DNA from: Sphingomonas sp.
GTDB lineage: Bacteria > Pseudomonadota > Alphaproteobacteria > Sphingomonadales > Sphingomonadaceae
Direction: 5' to 3'
Length of the DNA stretch: 64,000 nucleotides
Assembly (NCBI RefSeq): GCF_019635455.1
Contig: NZ_JAHBZJ010000008.1
Span: forward strand, 62,001-126,000
The translations under genes were made by a program, and so were the position numbers. The notes below the pieces were generated by a model. The model was not told the origin of the DNA. It did no database searches and saw only the letters and a program-made list of their open reading frames with translations. Positions 1 through 7,417 of the stretch are shown here, piece after piece. Numbering within the stretch: position 1 is the first letter of the stretch; each line of letters starts with the position of its first letter.

Positions 1-1253
1 TGTTCGCCGACCAGGCGGTGCCGGCCGGCGATGGCGGCGGCGCGCTGCGCGTACCGGGCCGGTTCGTCGAACTGGCCCGGGAAGCCGTTCTGCACCGCGA
101 TCCCGAACGGTTCGCGCTGCTTTATACGCTCCTGCTGCGCCTTGGCGACCATCCGCACGCGATGGACGATGGCGCCGATCCCCTGCTCCAGCGCCTCGAA
201 CGGATGGCGAAGGCGGTACGGCGCGACATCCACAAGATGCGCGCATTCGTCCGCTTTCGCGAGGTTGCGGATGAGGGCGGAAACCGGTTCGTCGCCTGGT
301 TCGAACCGGAGCATCATATCGTGCGCGCGAACGCACGGTTCTTCGTCGATCGCTTTCACACAATGCGCTGGTCGATCCTGACCCCCGAACTCTCGCTGCA
401 CTGGGATGGCCGGACGCTGAGCGAGGGGCCGGGGGCCACGCGCGGCGATGCGCCACAGGATGATCCGGCCGAGGCGATCTGGCGGACCTATTATGCCGCG
501 ATTTTCAACCCCGCCCGGCTGAAGACCGGCGCGATGCTGAAGGAAATGCCGCGCAAATACTGGAAGAACCTGCCCGAGACCGCGCTGGTCCCGGAGTTGA
601 TTGCCGGCGCGCGGGCGAAGGAGATCCGGATGATGGAAACCGCACGCGCCGCACCGGGCGGAAACAGCGAACAGGCGTGGGAGGCGCTGCGCCACGAAGC
701 CGCCACCTGCACCCGATGCGATCTATTCGCGCATGCGACGCGGACGGTGTTCGGCGAAGGCCCGGTCGATGCGCCGCTGATGCTGATCGGCGAACAGCCA
801 GGCGATCAGGAGGACCTGGCCGGGCGCCCGTTCGTGGGACCCGCGGGACAGGTACTCGACCGGGCGCTGGACGCCGCAGGGATCGACCGCGGCCGGGCCT
901 ATCTTACCAATGCGGTCAAGCATTTCAAGTTCGAGCCGCGCGGGAAGCGGCGCATCCATTCGCGGCCCGATGCGGGCGAGATCACCGCATGCCGCTGGTG
1001 GATCGAACAGGAAATGCTGCTCGTCCGCCCCCGTGTCGTCGTCGCGCTGGGGGCGAGCGCGGCGCGATCGCTGCTGGGCCGGAATGTGACCATCGCGCGC
1101 GAACGCGGTCAGGCGATCGCCCTGGCCGATGGCGCGACAGGCTGGATCACCGTCCATCCAAGCTATTTGCTGCGCCTGCCCGACGAAGCCGCGCGGGGCC
1201 GTGAATATGATGCCTTCGTCGCCGACCTGCGACGGGCGTCGATGTCGTTGTAA
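1..1253 (+). CDS. UdgX-family uracil-DNA-binding protein fused to an N-terminal DUF4130 domain (5' partial)
   Basis: The frame is open from the window edge, so the true start lies upstream; the GTG at 18 is only the first in-window start codon. Residues about 1-190 resemble the DUF4130 (TIGR03915) domain, a module of unknown function often encoded beside a radical-SAM DNA-repair-type protein. Residues about 220-410 are a UdgX-type uracil-DNA glycosylase superfamily domain: an iron-sulfur-type cysteine pair (CTRCD), motif GEQPGDQED, the NAVKHFKF stretch, the UdgX-specific loop KRRIHS and the C-terminal HPSYLLRLP motif. In characterised UdgX the histidine of KRRIH forms a covalent bond with the abasic sugar after uracil excision, so a role in uracil-DNA processing is expected. 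That is family knowledge, not tested here. The C-terminus is complete. Confidence 0.9.
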   Translation, partial: FADQAVPAGDGGGALRVPGRFVELAREAVLHRDPERFALLYTLLLRLGDHPHAMDDGADPLLQRLERMAKAVRRDIHKMRAFVRFREVADEGGNRFVAWFEPEHHIVRANARFFVDRFHTMRWSILTPELSLHWDGRTLSEGPGATRGDAPQDDPAEAIWRTYYAAIFNPARLKTGAMLKEMPRKYWKNLPETALVPELIAGARAKEIRMMETARAAPGGNSEQAWEALRHEAATCTRCDLFAHATRTVFGEGPVDAPLMLIGEQPGDQEDLAGRPFVGPAGQVLDRALDAAGIDRGRAYLTNAVKHFKFEPRGKRRIHSRPDAGEITACRWWIEQEMLLVRPRVVVALGASAARSLLGRNVTIARERGQAIALADGATGWITVHPSYLLRLPDEAARGREYDAFVADLRRASMSL

Positions 1254-1339
1254 AAGCCGGTCGGGCCGGTCTGGTTACAGATGCAACCAGATTTGCCGCC
1301 GTTGTCGCATCGCATTAATCTGCGCCGAAGAGGAAGGTG

Positions 1340-1741
1340 ATGCGGACCCTGATCTTCATTGTGGCGGCCGGCGCGGCCTATGCCGGCATCGGGCTGAAGG
1401 CGCCAGCGGCACCGATCCAGTCGCCCGGCGACGCGCCGGCCCGCGCCGCCCCGCCCCCCGCATCGACGCCAACGCCAACGCCAACCGCGACATCGTCCCC
1501 GTCGCCCGATCCCACCCCGACGGCGCGTCCCAAAAAGAAGCCCCTGCCCCTTCCGCCGCCGCCGCCCCCGCCGCCCATGGCGATGCCGCCCCCCATGGCC
1601 GAACCCGCGCCGTCGCGACCGGAGCAAAGCTGCCGGCCCAGGACAGCGAGTCCCTCCAGCGGCGTCGCCCGCCCCGCCGGCAGCACCACGCAGCGCGACG
1701 AAGCCGCGGATTGCCCAACCTGCCCACCCCCCTGCCCCTGA
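1340..1741 (+). CDS. Small exported or membrane-anchored proline-rich protein, function unknown
   Basis: The ATG at 1340 has a strong upstream Shine-Dalgarno (gaggaagg, 1329-1336); a GTG one codon earlier is less likely. The 133-residue product starts with a hydrophobic segment (LIFIVAAGAAYAGIG) that can be a signal peptide or anchor. A long Pro/Thr/Ser stretch follows, with a basic KKK and a run of eight prolines, like the periplasm-spanning part of TonB-type proteins but without a TonB C-terminal domain. The last 40 residues are less proline-rich and end in a cysteine-containing tail (CPTCPPPCP). They could be native or the product of a shifted frame, because both other frames also stay open there. 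I recognise no family. The next gene begins about 30 bp downstream. Confidence 0.5.
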   Translation: MRTLIFIVAAGAAYAGIGLKAPAAPIQSPGDAPARAAPPPASTPTPTPTATSSPSPDPTPTARPKKKPLPLPPPPPPPPMAMPPPMAEPAPSRPEQSCRPRTASPSSGVARPAGSTTQRDEAADCPTCPPPCP

Positions 1742-1773
1742 CCAAGGCTTCGGCAGAACAGGCAGAGCCGCAG

Positions 1774-2649
1774 ATGCGCAGGACCGCCCCGCCACTCGCG
1801 CAGGTTCAGCCGATCACCCGCTGCCTCGCGGAGATGCAGACCAGCATCGTCAGCGCCGGCATTCGCGCGTTCGACGGGTGGCTGGACCGGTTCATCATCT
1901 ACACGCTGCTCGCGCGGGTGAACGGGCTTGTGTCGGCTCCCGTCGAAGCGTCGATATCGATCCACGCCGCCGCCGAATCGCTTGGCAAACCCTATGAGAG
2001 CGTCCGCCGCCACGTTCATGTGATGATCGAGCAGGGGCTGATCGCGCGACAGGGCCGGGGGCTGCGGGTACGCAGATCGAAGCTGGCGCACGGGACGCTC
2101 GCGGACCTGCTGCGATTGACCCATGACAGCTTCGTCCGCTTCATCGAGGACCTGGCCAGCACCGGCGAAACCCTGCCGCTGCGGCGCCACGGCGTCCCCT
2201 ATCATTTCACGACCGGGGCGCGGGCCGCCGTGGATATCCTGCTGGCGATCACGCAGACCAATCGTGGGACGCATGACGGATGGATCGACCTGGTGCTGTT
2301 TTCGACCGTCGTCGCGGCGAACTGCCGGCCGGACCCGATCGACGACGAACCCGATGTCGCACAGATGCCGGTGAGCGCGGCCGCGATCACCCGCGCGCTC
2401 GCCTTTTCCCCGACCACCACCGCGCGCCGCCTTTCGGCGATGGTGCGGAGCAGCCAGCTGATACGGGCAGGGTCAGGCTACCGCGTAAATCCGGCATGGC
2501 TGTCCCATCCCGATGCCCGTGCCGTGACTGCCCACAGCCTGGAAAATGTTCGCCGGCTTCTCAACACCGTCGCCGCGCAGGGCTTCCCCTTTGACGATCC
2601 CGCCTCCGCCTATCTCGACGAACGCCCCCCATGGACGCCGATCGGCTGA
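1774..2649 (+). CDS. Winged-helix / HTH-type transcriptional regulator-like protein
   Basis: The 291-residue product has two apparent helix-turn-helix segments. One lies near residues 50-95 (ISIHAAAESLGKPYESVRRH, then a wing-like GLIARQGRGLRVRR). The second, near 205-245, has AAITRALAFSPTTTARRLSA followed by SQLIRAGSGYRVN. Both read as winged helices in which the recognition helix is followed by a short basic wing, so DNA binding is likely. No ligand domain is recognised. The ATG at 1774 is used here; an ATG at 1834 keeps all recognised parts. The same frame stays open far upstream through the proline-rich gene, so the N-terminus is uncertain. Its TGA abuts the stop of the convergent YceD-like gene with no gap (TGATCA). 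Confidence 0.6.
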   Translation: MRRTAPPLAQVQPITRCLAEMQTSIVSAGIRAFDGWLDRFIIYTLLARVNGLVSAPVEASISIHAAAESLGKPYESVRRHVHVMIEQGLIARQGRGLRVRRSKLAHGTLADLLRLTHDSFVRFIEDLASTGETLPLRRHGVPYHFTTGARAAVDILLAITQTNRGTHDGWIDLVLFSTVVAANCRPDPIDDEPDVAQMPVSAAAITRALAFSPTTTARRLSAMVRSSQLIRAGSGYRVNPAWLSHPDARAVTAHSLENVRRLLNTVAAQGFPFDDPASAYLDERPPWTPIG

Positions 2650-3162
2650 TCAATCGGTCTTTTTGAGCTTTGCCAGCGCGGCGAACGGCCCCGCCTCTTC
2701 CTCGCTGAGGACGCCCGCCGCCCGCAGTGCCGCTTCCGCACCCGGACCGCGCGGGAAGGGATCGAGCGCCAGCGCCAGCGTTTCGGCCGCCGCCTCGCCC
2801 AGGTCGATCGCGCCGCCCGAATAAAAGACGGTGTCGCAATCGTCCTCGCTCAATTCGATCTCGTCGCCGGTCTGGCTGCCCTCGGCAACGAAGCGGAGCC
2901 GGACATCTTCGTCGATCGTCGCGGGGACGGGTTCGCCGGTGACGCTGCATGGCTGAACCACCGCCGCCGACAGGCGCCCCTGGGCGACGATCCCGGCCGC
3001 CGCGCGATGCACGTCGAAGCGCGCATCGAGCCGGTCGATCGCGATCAGGCCAAAGCGGCGAGCCAGCGCCCGGCGCTCGTCCACGTCGGCGCTGATCTCG
3101 CTGTGCCGGTCCCCCGCGCCGATCGTGTCGAGCCGCACCGGGCGCGAAAATTCGGGCGTCAT
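2650..3162 (-). CDS. YceD / DUF177 family protein
   Basis: This 170-residue acidic protein matches the YceD/DUF177 family. Typical features are the central Cys followed by a short acidic strand (VVQPCSVTGEPVPATIDEDV), the ELSEDDCDTVFYSGGAIDLGE segment, and the C-terminal ALDPFPRGPGAE/GPFAALAKLKK signature. In plants and bacteria the family is linked to 23S rRNA accumulation, and it is often encoded next to rpmF. Here it follows the UQCC chaperone gene with an ATGA overlap, so the two are translated as one operon. This pairing upstream of a divergent bamE is usual in sphingomonads. The biochemical role is inferred from family only. Confidence 0.85.
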   Translation of the reverse strand: MTPEFSRPVRLDTIGAGDRHSEISADVDERRALARRFGLIAIDRLDARFDVHRAAAGIVAQGRLSAAVVQPCSVTGEPVPATIDEDVRLRFVAEGSQTGDEIELSEDDCDTVFYSGGAIDLGEAAAETLALALDPFPRGPGAEAALRAAGVLSEEEAGPFAALAKLKKTD

Positions 3163-3683
3163 TCCGGAAGGTCCCCCGCCGCCAGCCGATCGAGCGAGAC
3201 CGGCGCGAGCGCCGCATACATCGCGCGCAACCCGGCCTCCACATGATCGCGCGCAGGCCGCACGGGCGGCGCACCGCGATACAGATTGCGTGCCAGCGCG
3301 TCGGCGAATGCCGCGGGATCCGCATCGTCGGCCAACGCGTCGCGAAATGCGCCCAGCCGGCCACCGACCAGCCCCATCATCCGGCCCATATGTTTGCCGA
3401 CCACGACGTCGCCGATCCCGATCTGGCGCAACTGGCCGTCCATATCATCCACGAAACATTCGATCAGCCGCGCCGACAGCGGCGCCGCCGCCGCGTCACG
3501 CTCCAGCCGCAGCAGCACGATCGCCAGGATGCTGGCGATCATGTCGAATCGTCCCTCGACCGTATCGGGAACCTCCCCCGCCTCATACCAGTGGGGCGAC
3601 CGGCCCCGCGCCACCACGGCGGCATAGAGCGACGCGGCGGGATTTTCCGCCCCGCGTCCGGTCAGTCGCTGCCACAACCCCAT
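3159..3683 (-). CDS. Ubiquinol-cytochrome c chaperone family protein (CBP3/UQCC1-like)
   Basis: The 174-residue protein fits the ubiquinol-cytochrome c chaperone domain: LYAAVVARGRSPHWYEAGEV near the N-terminus, VEGRFDMIASILAIVLLRLE, the LIECFVDDMDGQLRQIGIGD block and VGKHMGRMMGLVGGRLGAFR. In mitochondria CBP3/UQCC1 assists cytochrome b synthesis and bc1-complex assembly; a similar job at the inner membrane is inferred. It has no membrane segment. It is the first gene of a two-gene leftward unit with the YceD-like protein. Its start lies 133 bp from the divergent bamE start, and that gap must hold both promoters. Confidence 0.85.
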   Translation of the reverse strand: MGLWQRLTGRGAENPAASLYAAVVARGRSPHWYEAGEVPDTVEGRFDMIASILAIVLLRLERDAAAAPLSARLIECFVDDMDGQLRQIGIGDVVVGKHMGRMMGLVGGRLGAFRDALADDADPAAFADALARNLYRGAPPVRPARDHVEAGLRAMYAALAPVSLDRLAAGDLPE

Positions 3684-3816
3684 TTCGATCGCTCCATCGC
3701 CCGTCAGGGGGCGTCAAATCCAGTGCATGCTTGTTTGCAGGCACGCGCCCGCATATTGAGGGGATCGGCGCGCGATGCAATGCGCGGGCCTGTTGCCCCG
3801 TGGGGAGAGTGTATCG

Positions 3817-4287
3817 ATGAAGTCCGCCCGTGTCCTTCTTGCCGCCATGTCCGGCCTTTGCCTGCTGGGCGCAGGCGCGTGCGCGCCGCTGCGCGGCTAT
3901 CAGGGCTATGTCATCGACCCCGACCTGGTGAATTCGGTTCAGCCCGGTGTCGATAATCGCGAATCGGTGCTGGCGACGCTGGGCAAGCCGACGCTGACCA
4001 GCCAGTTCAACCAGGGCGAATGGTATTATGTCGGCCGCGCGACGCGCAATTACGCGTTCAACGATCCCAAGGCGATCGATCAGACGACGCTGCGCATCAC
4101 CTTCGATGACAAGGGGACCGTGCGCGAGGTGACCCGTACCGGCGCGGAGCAGATCGTATCGATCAATCCGTCGAACAAGAAGACGCCGACGCTGGGCCGC
4201 AAGCGCGGTTTCTTTGAGGATCTGTTCGGCAATATCGGCACGGTGGGCGCCCCCGGCGTGGGCGGTGGAGCCGGCGACGGCCCCTGA
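3817..4287 (+). CDS. bamE: Outer membrane protein assembly factor BamE
   Basis: BamE is a small lipoprotein of the BAM complex that inserts beta-barrels into the outer membrane. This 156-residue protein starts with a lipoprotein-like signal (LLAAMSGLCLLGAGAC, probable lipidated Cys22). The SmpA/OmlA core follows, with the conserved RGYQGYVIDPDLVNSVQPGV start, a NRESVLATLGKPT helix and the EWYYVGR strand. A basic KRGFFEDLFGNIG segment and a Gly-rich tail close the protein, as in alphaproteobacterial BamE. The ATG at 3817 has a GGGGAGAG ribosome-binding site at 3802-3809. The frame extends to 3775, but that start would bury the signal peptide. Confidence 0.93.
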   Translation: MKSARVLLAAMSGLCLLGAGACAPLRGYQGYVIDPDLVNSVQPGVDNRESVLATLGKPTLTSQFNQGEWYYVGRATRNYAFNDPKAIDQTTLRITFDDKGTVREVTRTGAEQIVSINPSNKKTPTLGRKRGFFEDLFGNIGTVGAPGVGGGAGDGP

Positions 4288-4437
4288 TCGCGGCCCGACC
4301 GGCCCCGGCCGGCGACCTGTCATTTCGCTGGCATCTTTCATTTCGCTGACAATGGCATTCCCGGGCCGTTCAGTCGCGCCCGTCTATACCCCCTTCATAT
4401 CGGGCTGATGCCCGTGCAACCGAAGGAGGGAATGACA

Positions 4438-4980
4438 ATGCGAAGGAAGATTCTTCTGAGCGCGCTGATCGCCGCCGTCGCGATGCCGGTGATGGCGCCC
4501 GCGTCTGCAAGCGCGCAATCGCGGGCCGAACTGCGCCGCGACCGCCAGGAAGTTCGCGAACAGCGTCGGGACGTGCGCCGTGCGGAACGCCGGGGTACAC
4601 AGCGTGACGTGCGCCGCGAGCGCGGCGACCTGCGCCAGGCACAGCGCGAATATCGCCAGGACCGCCGCCAGGTGCAACAGCGGACAAGCGAGCGCGACCG
4701 CCGCTGGGGCCGCGACGACTGGCGCCGCTATCGCAGCTCCAATCGCGGCGTCTATGCGCGTGGCAGCTGGCGTGCGCCGTTCCGCTATTACGGCTTCCGG
4801 ACCGGCATGCGGATTTCGTCGCGCTATTACACCAGCCGCTATTTCATCAGCGATCCGTGGCGCTATCGCCTGCCGCCGGCCGGCCGCTATCAGCGCTGGG
4901 TGCGTCACTATGACGACGTCCTGCTGATCGACGTGCGGCGGGGCGTGGTGCTCCGCGTGATCCGGAATTTCTTCTGGTAA
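4438..4980 (+). CDS. RcnB-family periplasmic protein
   Basis: The 180-residue product has a clear signal peptide (MRRKILLSALIAAVAMPVMA to a cut after SASA). A strongly charged Arg/Glu/Asp/Gln-rich helical region (about residues 30-90, many RRD/RRE repeats) follows. The C-terminal domain is rich in Tyr, Arg and Trp and ends YDDVLLIDVRRGVVLRVIR, typical of RcnB-like proteins. E. coli RcnB is a periplasmic protein linked to nickel/cobalt homeostasis; whether this one handles metal is unknown. The ATG at 4438 is chosen because AAGGAGGG (4423-4430) sits seven bases upstream; an ATG at 4432 is too close. A strong hairpin follows the stop. Confidence 0.8.
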   Translation: MRRKILLSALIAAVAMPVMAPASASAQSRAELRRDRQEVREQRRDVRRAERRGTQRDVRRERGDLRQAQREYRQDRRQVQQRTSERDRRWGRDDWRRYRSSNRGVYARGSWRAPFRYYGFRTGMRISSRYYTSRYFISDPWRYRLPPAGRYQRWVRHYDDVLLIDVRRGVVLRVIRNFFW

Positions 4981-4989
4981 GCGACAAAA

Positions 4990-5022
4990 GGCCGCGCCGG
5001 CGGATACGCTGCCGGCGCGGCC
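4990..5022 (+). terminator. Strong hairpin, probable terminator of the RcnB-like gene
   Basis: A perfect 12-bp G+C-only stem (ggccgcgccggc at 4990-5001, gccggcgcggcc at 5011-5022) encloses a nine-base loop. It begins ten bases after the stop codon at 4980. There is no long T-run after it, which is common in high-GC genomes. Being symmetric, it could also end read-through from the convergent pbpC gene. Confidence 0.7.
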
Positions 5023-5211
5023 GATACGTGTTCCGGTCCCGAAAGGGATAGGACCGACATTGCCGCAACGCGCGGGAATCGCTTTGGTTCGTTTCCCCGT
5101 ACGATGCGGCCGGCGCCGGGCCGTTTTCCGTAAAGCCTGTGTCCCTGTGGCAACTTCTGGTGGGGCATGGTCGATGCGGAAGGCGCCCGGCGCCACCCCG
5201 ATCCTGCGCGT

Positions 5212-7416
5212 TCAGCGCACGGTGAACATCACCTGATCGACGACGCGCCCCCCCGGCGCGATCAGGCGCAGCCGGTGACGGCCCGGCCCGGCCAGTACCA
5301 TCGGCCGCGAATCCGCCGCCCCGGCGTCGCGCCCGTCGAGCTGGAGCCGATGGCCGATCACTTCGCCCGACACGCTGAGCGCCATCCGTTGCCGCTCGAT
5401 CGGAATGTCGGGATCGACCGCATAGACGCTGCCCGACACCGGGCTGACGATCCGTGGCCGGCGGGCAGAGGCGGGCGCGGTGGCGATCCGTGTCATCGCG
5501 GTGCCGGCCAGGAAATATTCGCGGCGCGGCTGTTCGATATTGCCGGCGAAGCGGATGTCGCGCGCCTCGATCCCGTCGGGCCGGGGCGGCGCCTTCCCGG
5601 GTCGATCCGCGTGCAGCGCCATCATCACGTCGCGCCACACCGGCGCCGCGCCGCTGGTGCCGGATACCGCGCGCATCGGATCGCCTTCCAGGTTTCCGAC
5701 CCAGACGCCGACCGTGTAGCGATCGGTGAAGCCGACGCACCAATTGTCGCGCATCGCCTTTGACGTACCGGTCTTGACCGCCGCCCAGAACGGCAGGCGG
5801 AGCGCCGAATCCATGCCGAACGTGCCGGCGCGGGCATTGGGATCGGCAAGCATGTCGGCGACCAGCCACGCCGCCTGGGGCGTGGTGGTGCGGCGCGGCG
5901 GCTGGCGCGGATCGTCCTGCCGGACCCGCAGCGGCGCCCACATCCCGCCCTGGGCCAGGCTGCGATAGGCGGCGACCTGTTCGAGCAGCGTGACCTCCGC
6001 CGAGCCCAGCGCCAGGCTATAGCCATAATAGTCGCCGCTTTCGGTCAGTCCGCGATAGCCGGTATCCCATAGCCGGTCGCGAAACGCCTCGACCCCGGTC
6101 AGCAACAGCGTGCGGACCGCCGGCACGTTGAGCGACCCGGCCAGCGCGGCGCGCGCGCTGACCGGTCCCTTGAACGCGTGGTCGTAATTCTGGGGGACGT
6201 ACAGACCCGACGCGGTATCGAGCTGCACCGGCGAATCGTCGAGGATCGAAGCGGGGGTCAGATACCCCTTCTCGATCGCCTCGGCATACAGAAACGGCTT
6301 GAGCGTCGATCCGGCCTGACGATAGCTGGCGGCCCCGTCCACCGACGGTGCCGTCGATGCGCCGCCGATGCCGCCGACCCATGCCAGGATTTCGCCGGTC
6401 GCGGTGTCGGCGACGATCACCGCGCCGTCGCGCGCACGCGTGCCGCCCAGCCCCTGCAACTGCCGGCGCAGCGCGCGGATCGCCATTTGCTGGATGTCGA
6501 TATCGATCGTCGTCGCGACCTTCAGCCCGGGCCGGGTAAGCAGCCGGTTGGACAGGTGCATCGCCAGACCGGGGTCGAGCGCCAGGCTGCGAGCCGGCCC
6601 GAGCATCGACGCCGCCATCCCGGAAAATCGCGCGCAATCGGCATCGTGCGACAGCGCGCAGGCGCGACGGGACACTTCGCCGGCTCCGGCCGCGGGATTG
6701 GGCAGCAACGCGGCGAGCAACAGCCCGTCATCGCGGGTCAGCGCATCGGGCGTCTTGCCGAACAGGCCAAGCGCGGCGGCACCGATCCCCTGTGCCTCGC
6801 CGCGAAAGCCGGCAAGGTTCAGATATGCCTCAAGGATCTGGTCCTTGTTCCAGCTGCGTTCGAGCGCGGCGCCCGCGCGCATCTGGCGCAGCTTGTCGAG
6901 AAGCCCGCGCGATCCCGGCGCGGCCAGATCGGGGGACAGATAGGCCGCGACCTGCATCGACAGGGTGGATGCACCGCGCGCGCGCTTTCCCTCGATCCGG
7001 TCGCGCACCGATCCCAGGATCGCCAGCCAGTCGATCCCGGCATGATCGCGAAACCGGCGGTCCTCCGCCGAAACCAGCGCATCGGCGGCGGCCGGCGCGA
7101 CGTGCGCCAGCGGCGTCCATGCCAGGCGCCGCGCCTGATAATCGACCCGGGCCGAATCGAGCAGCCGGCCATTGCGGTCGTAAAGCCACGCCTCGGACGG
7201 CTTCCACCCCGCCACCGTCGCGCGATAGCCGGGAAGATGCGGCGGCAGCGTCGCATAGTCGGCGCTCGCAACCAGCGCGGCCAGCCCCAGCACCGCCGCG
7301 ACGACGATCCGTGGCCCGGTCCACCAGACGCGATGGGTCGCCGCCTCGACACGGCGCCACGCCAGCCGGCCGCGCCCGGCAACACGATGCAGGAGACGCT
7401 GGAACCGCTCGATCAC
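5212..7416 (-). CDS. pbpC: Penicillin-binding protein 1C (peptidoglycan glycosyltransferase/transpeptidase)
   Basis: This 734-residue class A PBP has an N-terminal membrane anchor (about residues 35-52) and a GT51 glycosyltransferase domain with the catalytic EDRRF motif at 118-122 and the GASTLSMQ motif at 148-155. The penicillin-binding transpeptidase domain carries STLK (Ser370 nucleophile), SLN (428-430) and KTGTS (548-552). The C-terminus (about 640-734) is the small beta domain found in PbpC proteins. It should polymerise and possibly cross-link peptidoglycan in the periplasm. The GTG start lies one base after the stop of the alpha-2-macroglobulin gene. This tight coupling is conserved in many bacteria and links the two proteins in envelope repair or defence. 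Confidence 0.95.
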   Translation of the reverse strand: MIERFQRLLHRVAGRGRLAWRRVEAATHRVWWTGPRIVVAAVLGLAALVASADYATLPPHLPGYRATVAGWKPSEAWLYDRNGRLLDSARVDYQARRLAWTPLAHVAPAAADALVSAEDRRFRDHAGIDWLAILGSVRDRIEGKRARGASTLSMQVAAYLSPDLAAPGSRGLLDKLRQMRAGAALERSWNKDQILEAYLNLAGFRGEAQGIGAAALGLFGKTPDALTRDDGLLLAALLPNPAAGAGEVSRRACALSHDADCARFSGMAASMLGPARSLALDPGLAMHLSNRLLTRPGLKVATTIDIDIQQMAIRALRRQLQGLGGTRARDGAVIVADTATGEILAWVGGIGGASTAPSVDGAASYRQAGSTLKPFLYAEAIEKGYLTPASILDDSPVQLDTASGLYVPQNYDHAFKGPVSARAALAGSLNVPAVRTLLLTGVEAFRDRLWDTGYRGLTESGDYYGYSLALGSAEVTLLEQVAAYRSLAQGGMWAPLRVRQDDPRQPPRRTTTPQAAWLVADMLADPNARAGTFGMDSALRLPFWAAVKTGTSKAMRDNWCVGFTDRYTVGVWVGNLEGDPMRAVSGTSGAAPVWRDVMMALHADRPGKAPPRPDGIEARDIRFAGNIEQPRREYFLAGTAMTRIATAPASARRPRIVSPVSGSVYAVDPDIPIERQRMALSVSGEVIGHRLQLDGRDAGAADSRPMVLAGPGRHRLRLIAPGGRVVDQVMFTVR

Positions 7417-7417
7417 G

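Noticed and set aside
4320..4348. A direct repeat TCATTTCGCTG, two copies 18 bp apart, before the RcnB-like gene.
   Set aside because: Possibly a regulator site, but two copies without other examples in the window are not enough to call it.
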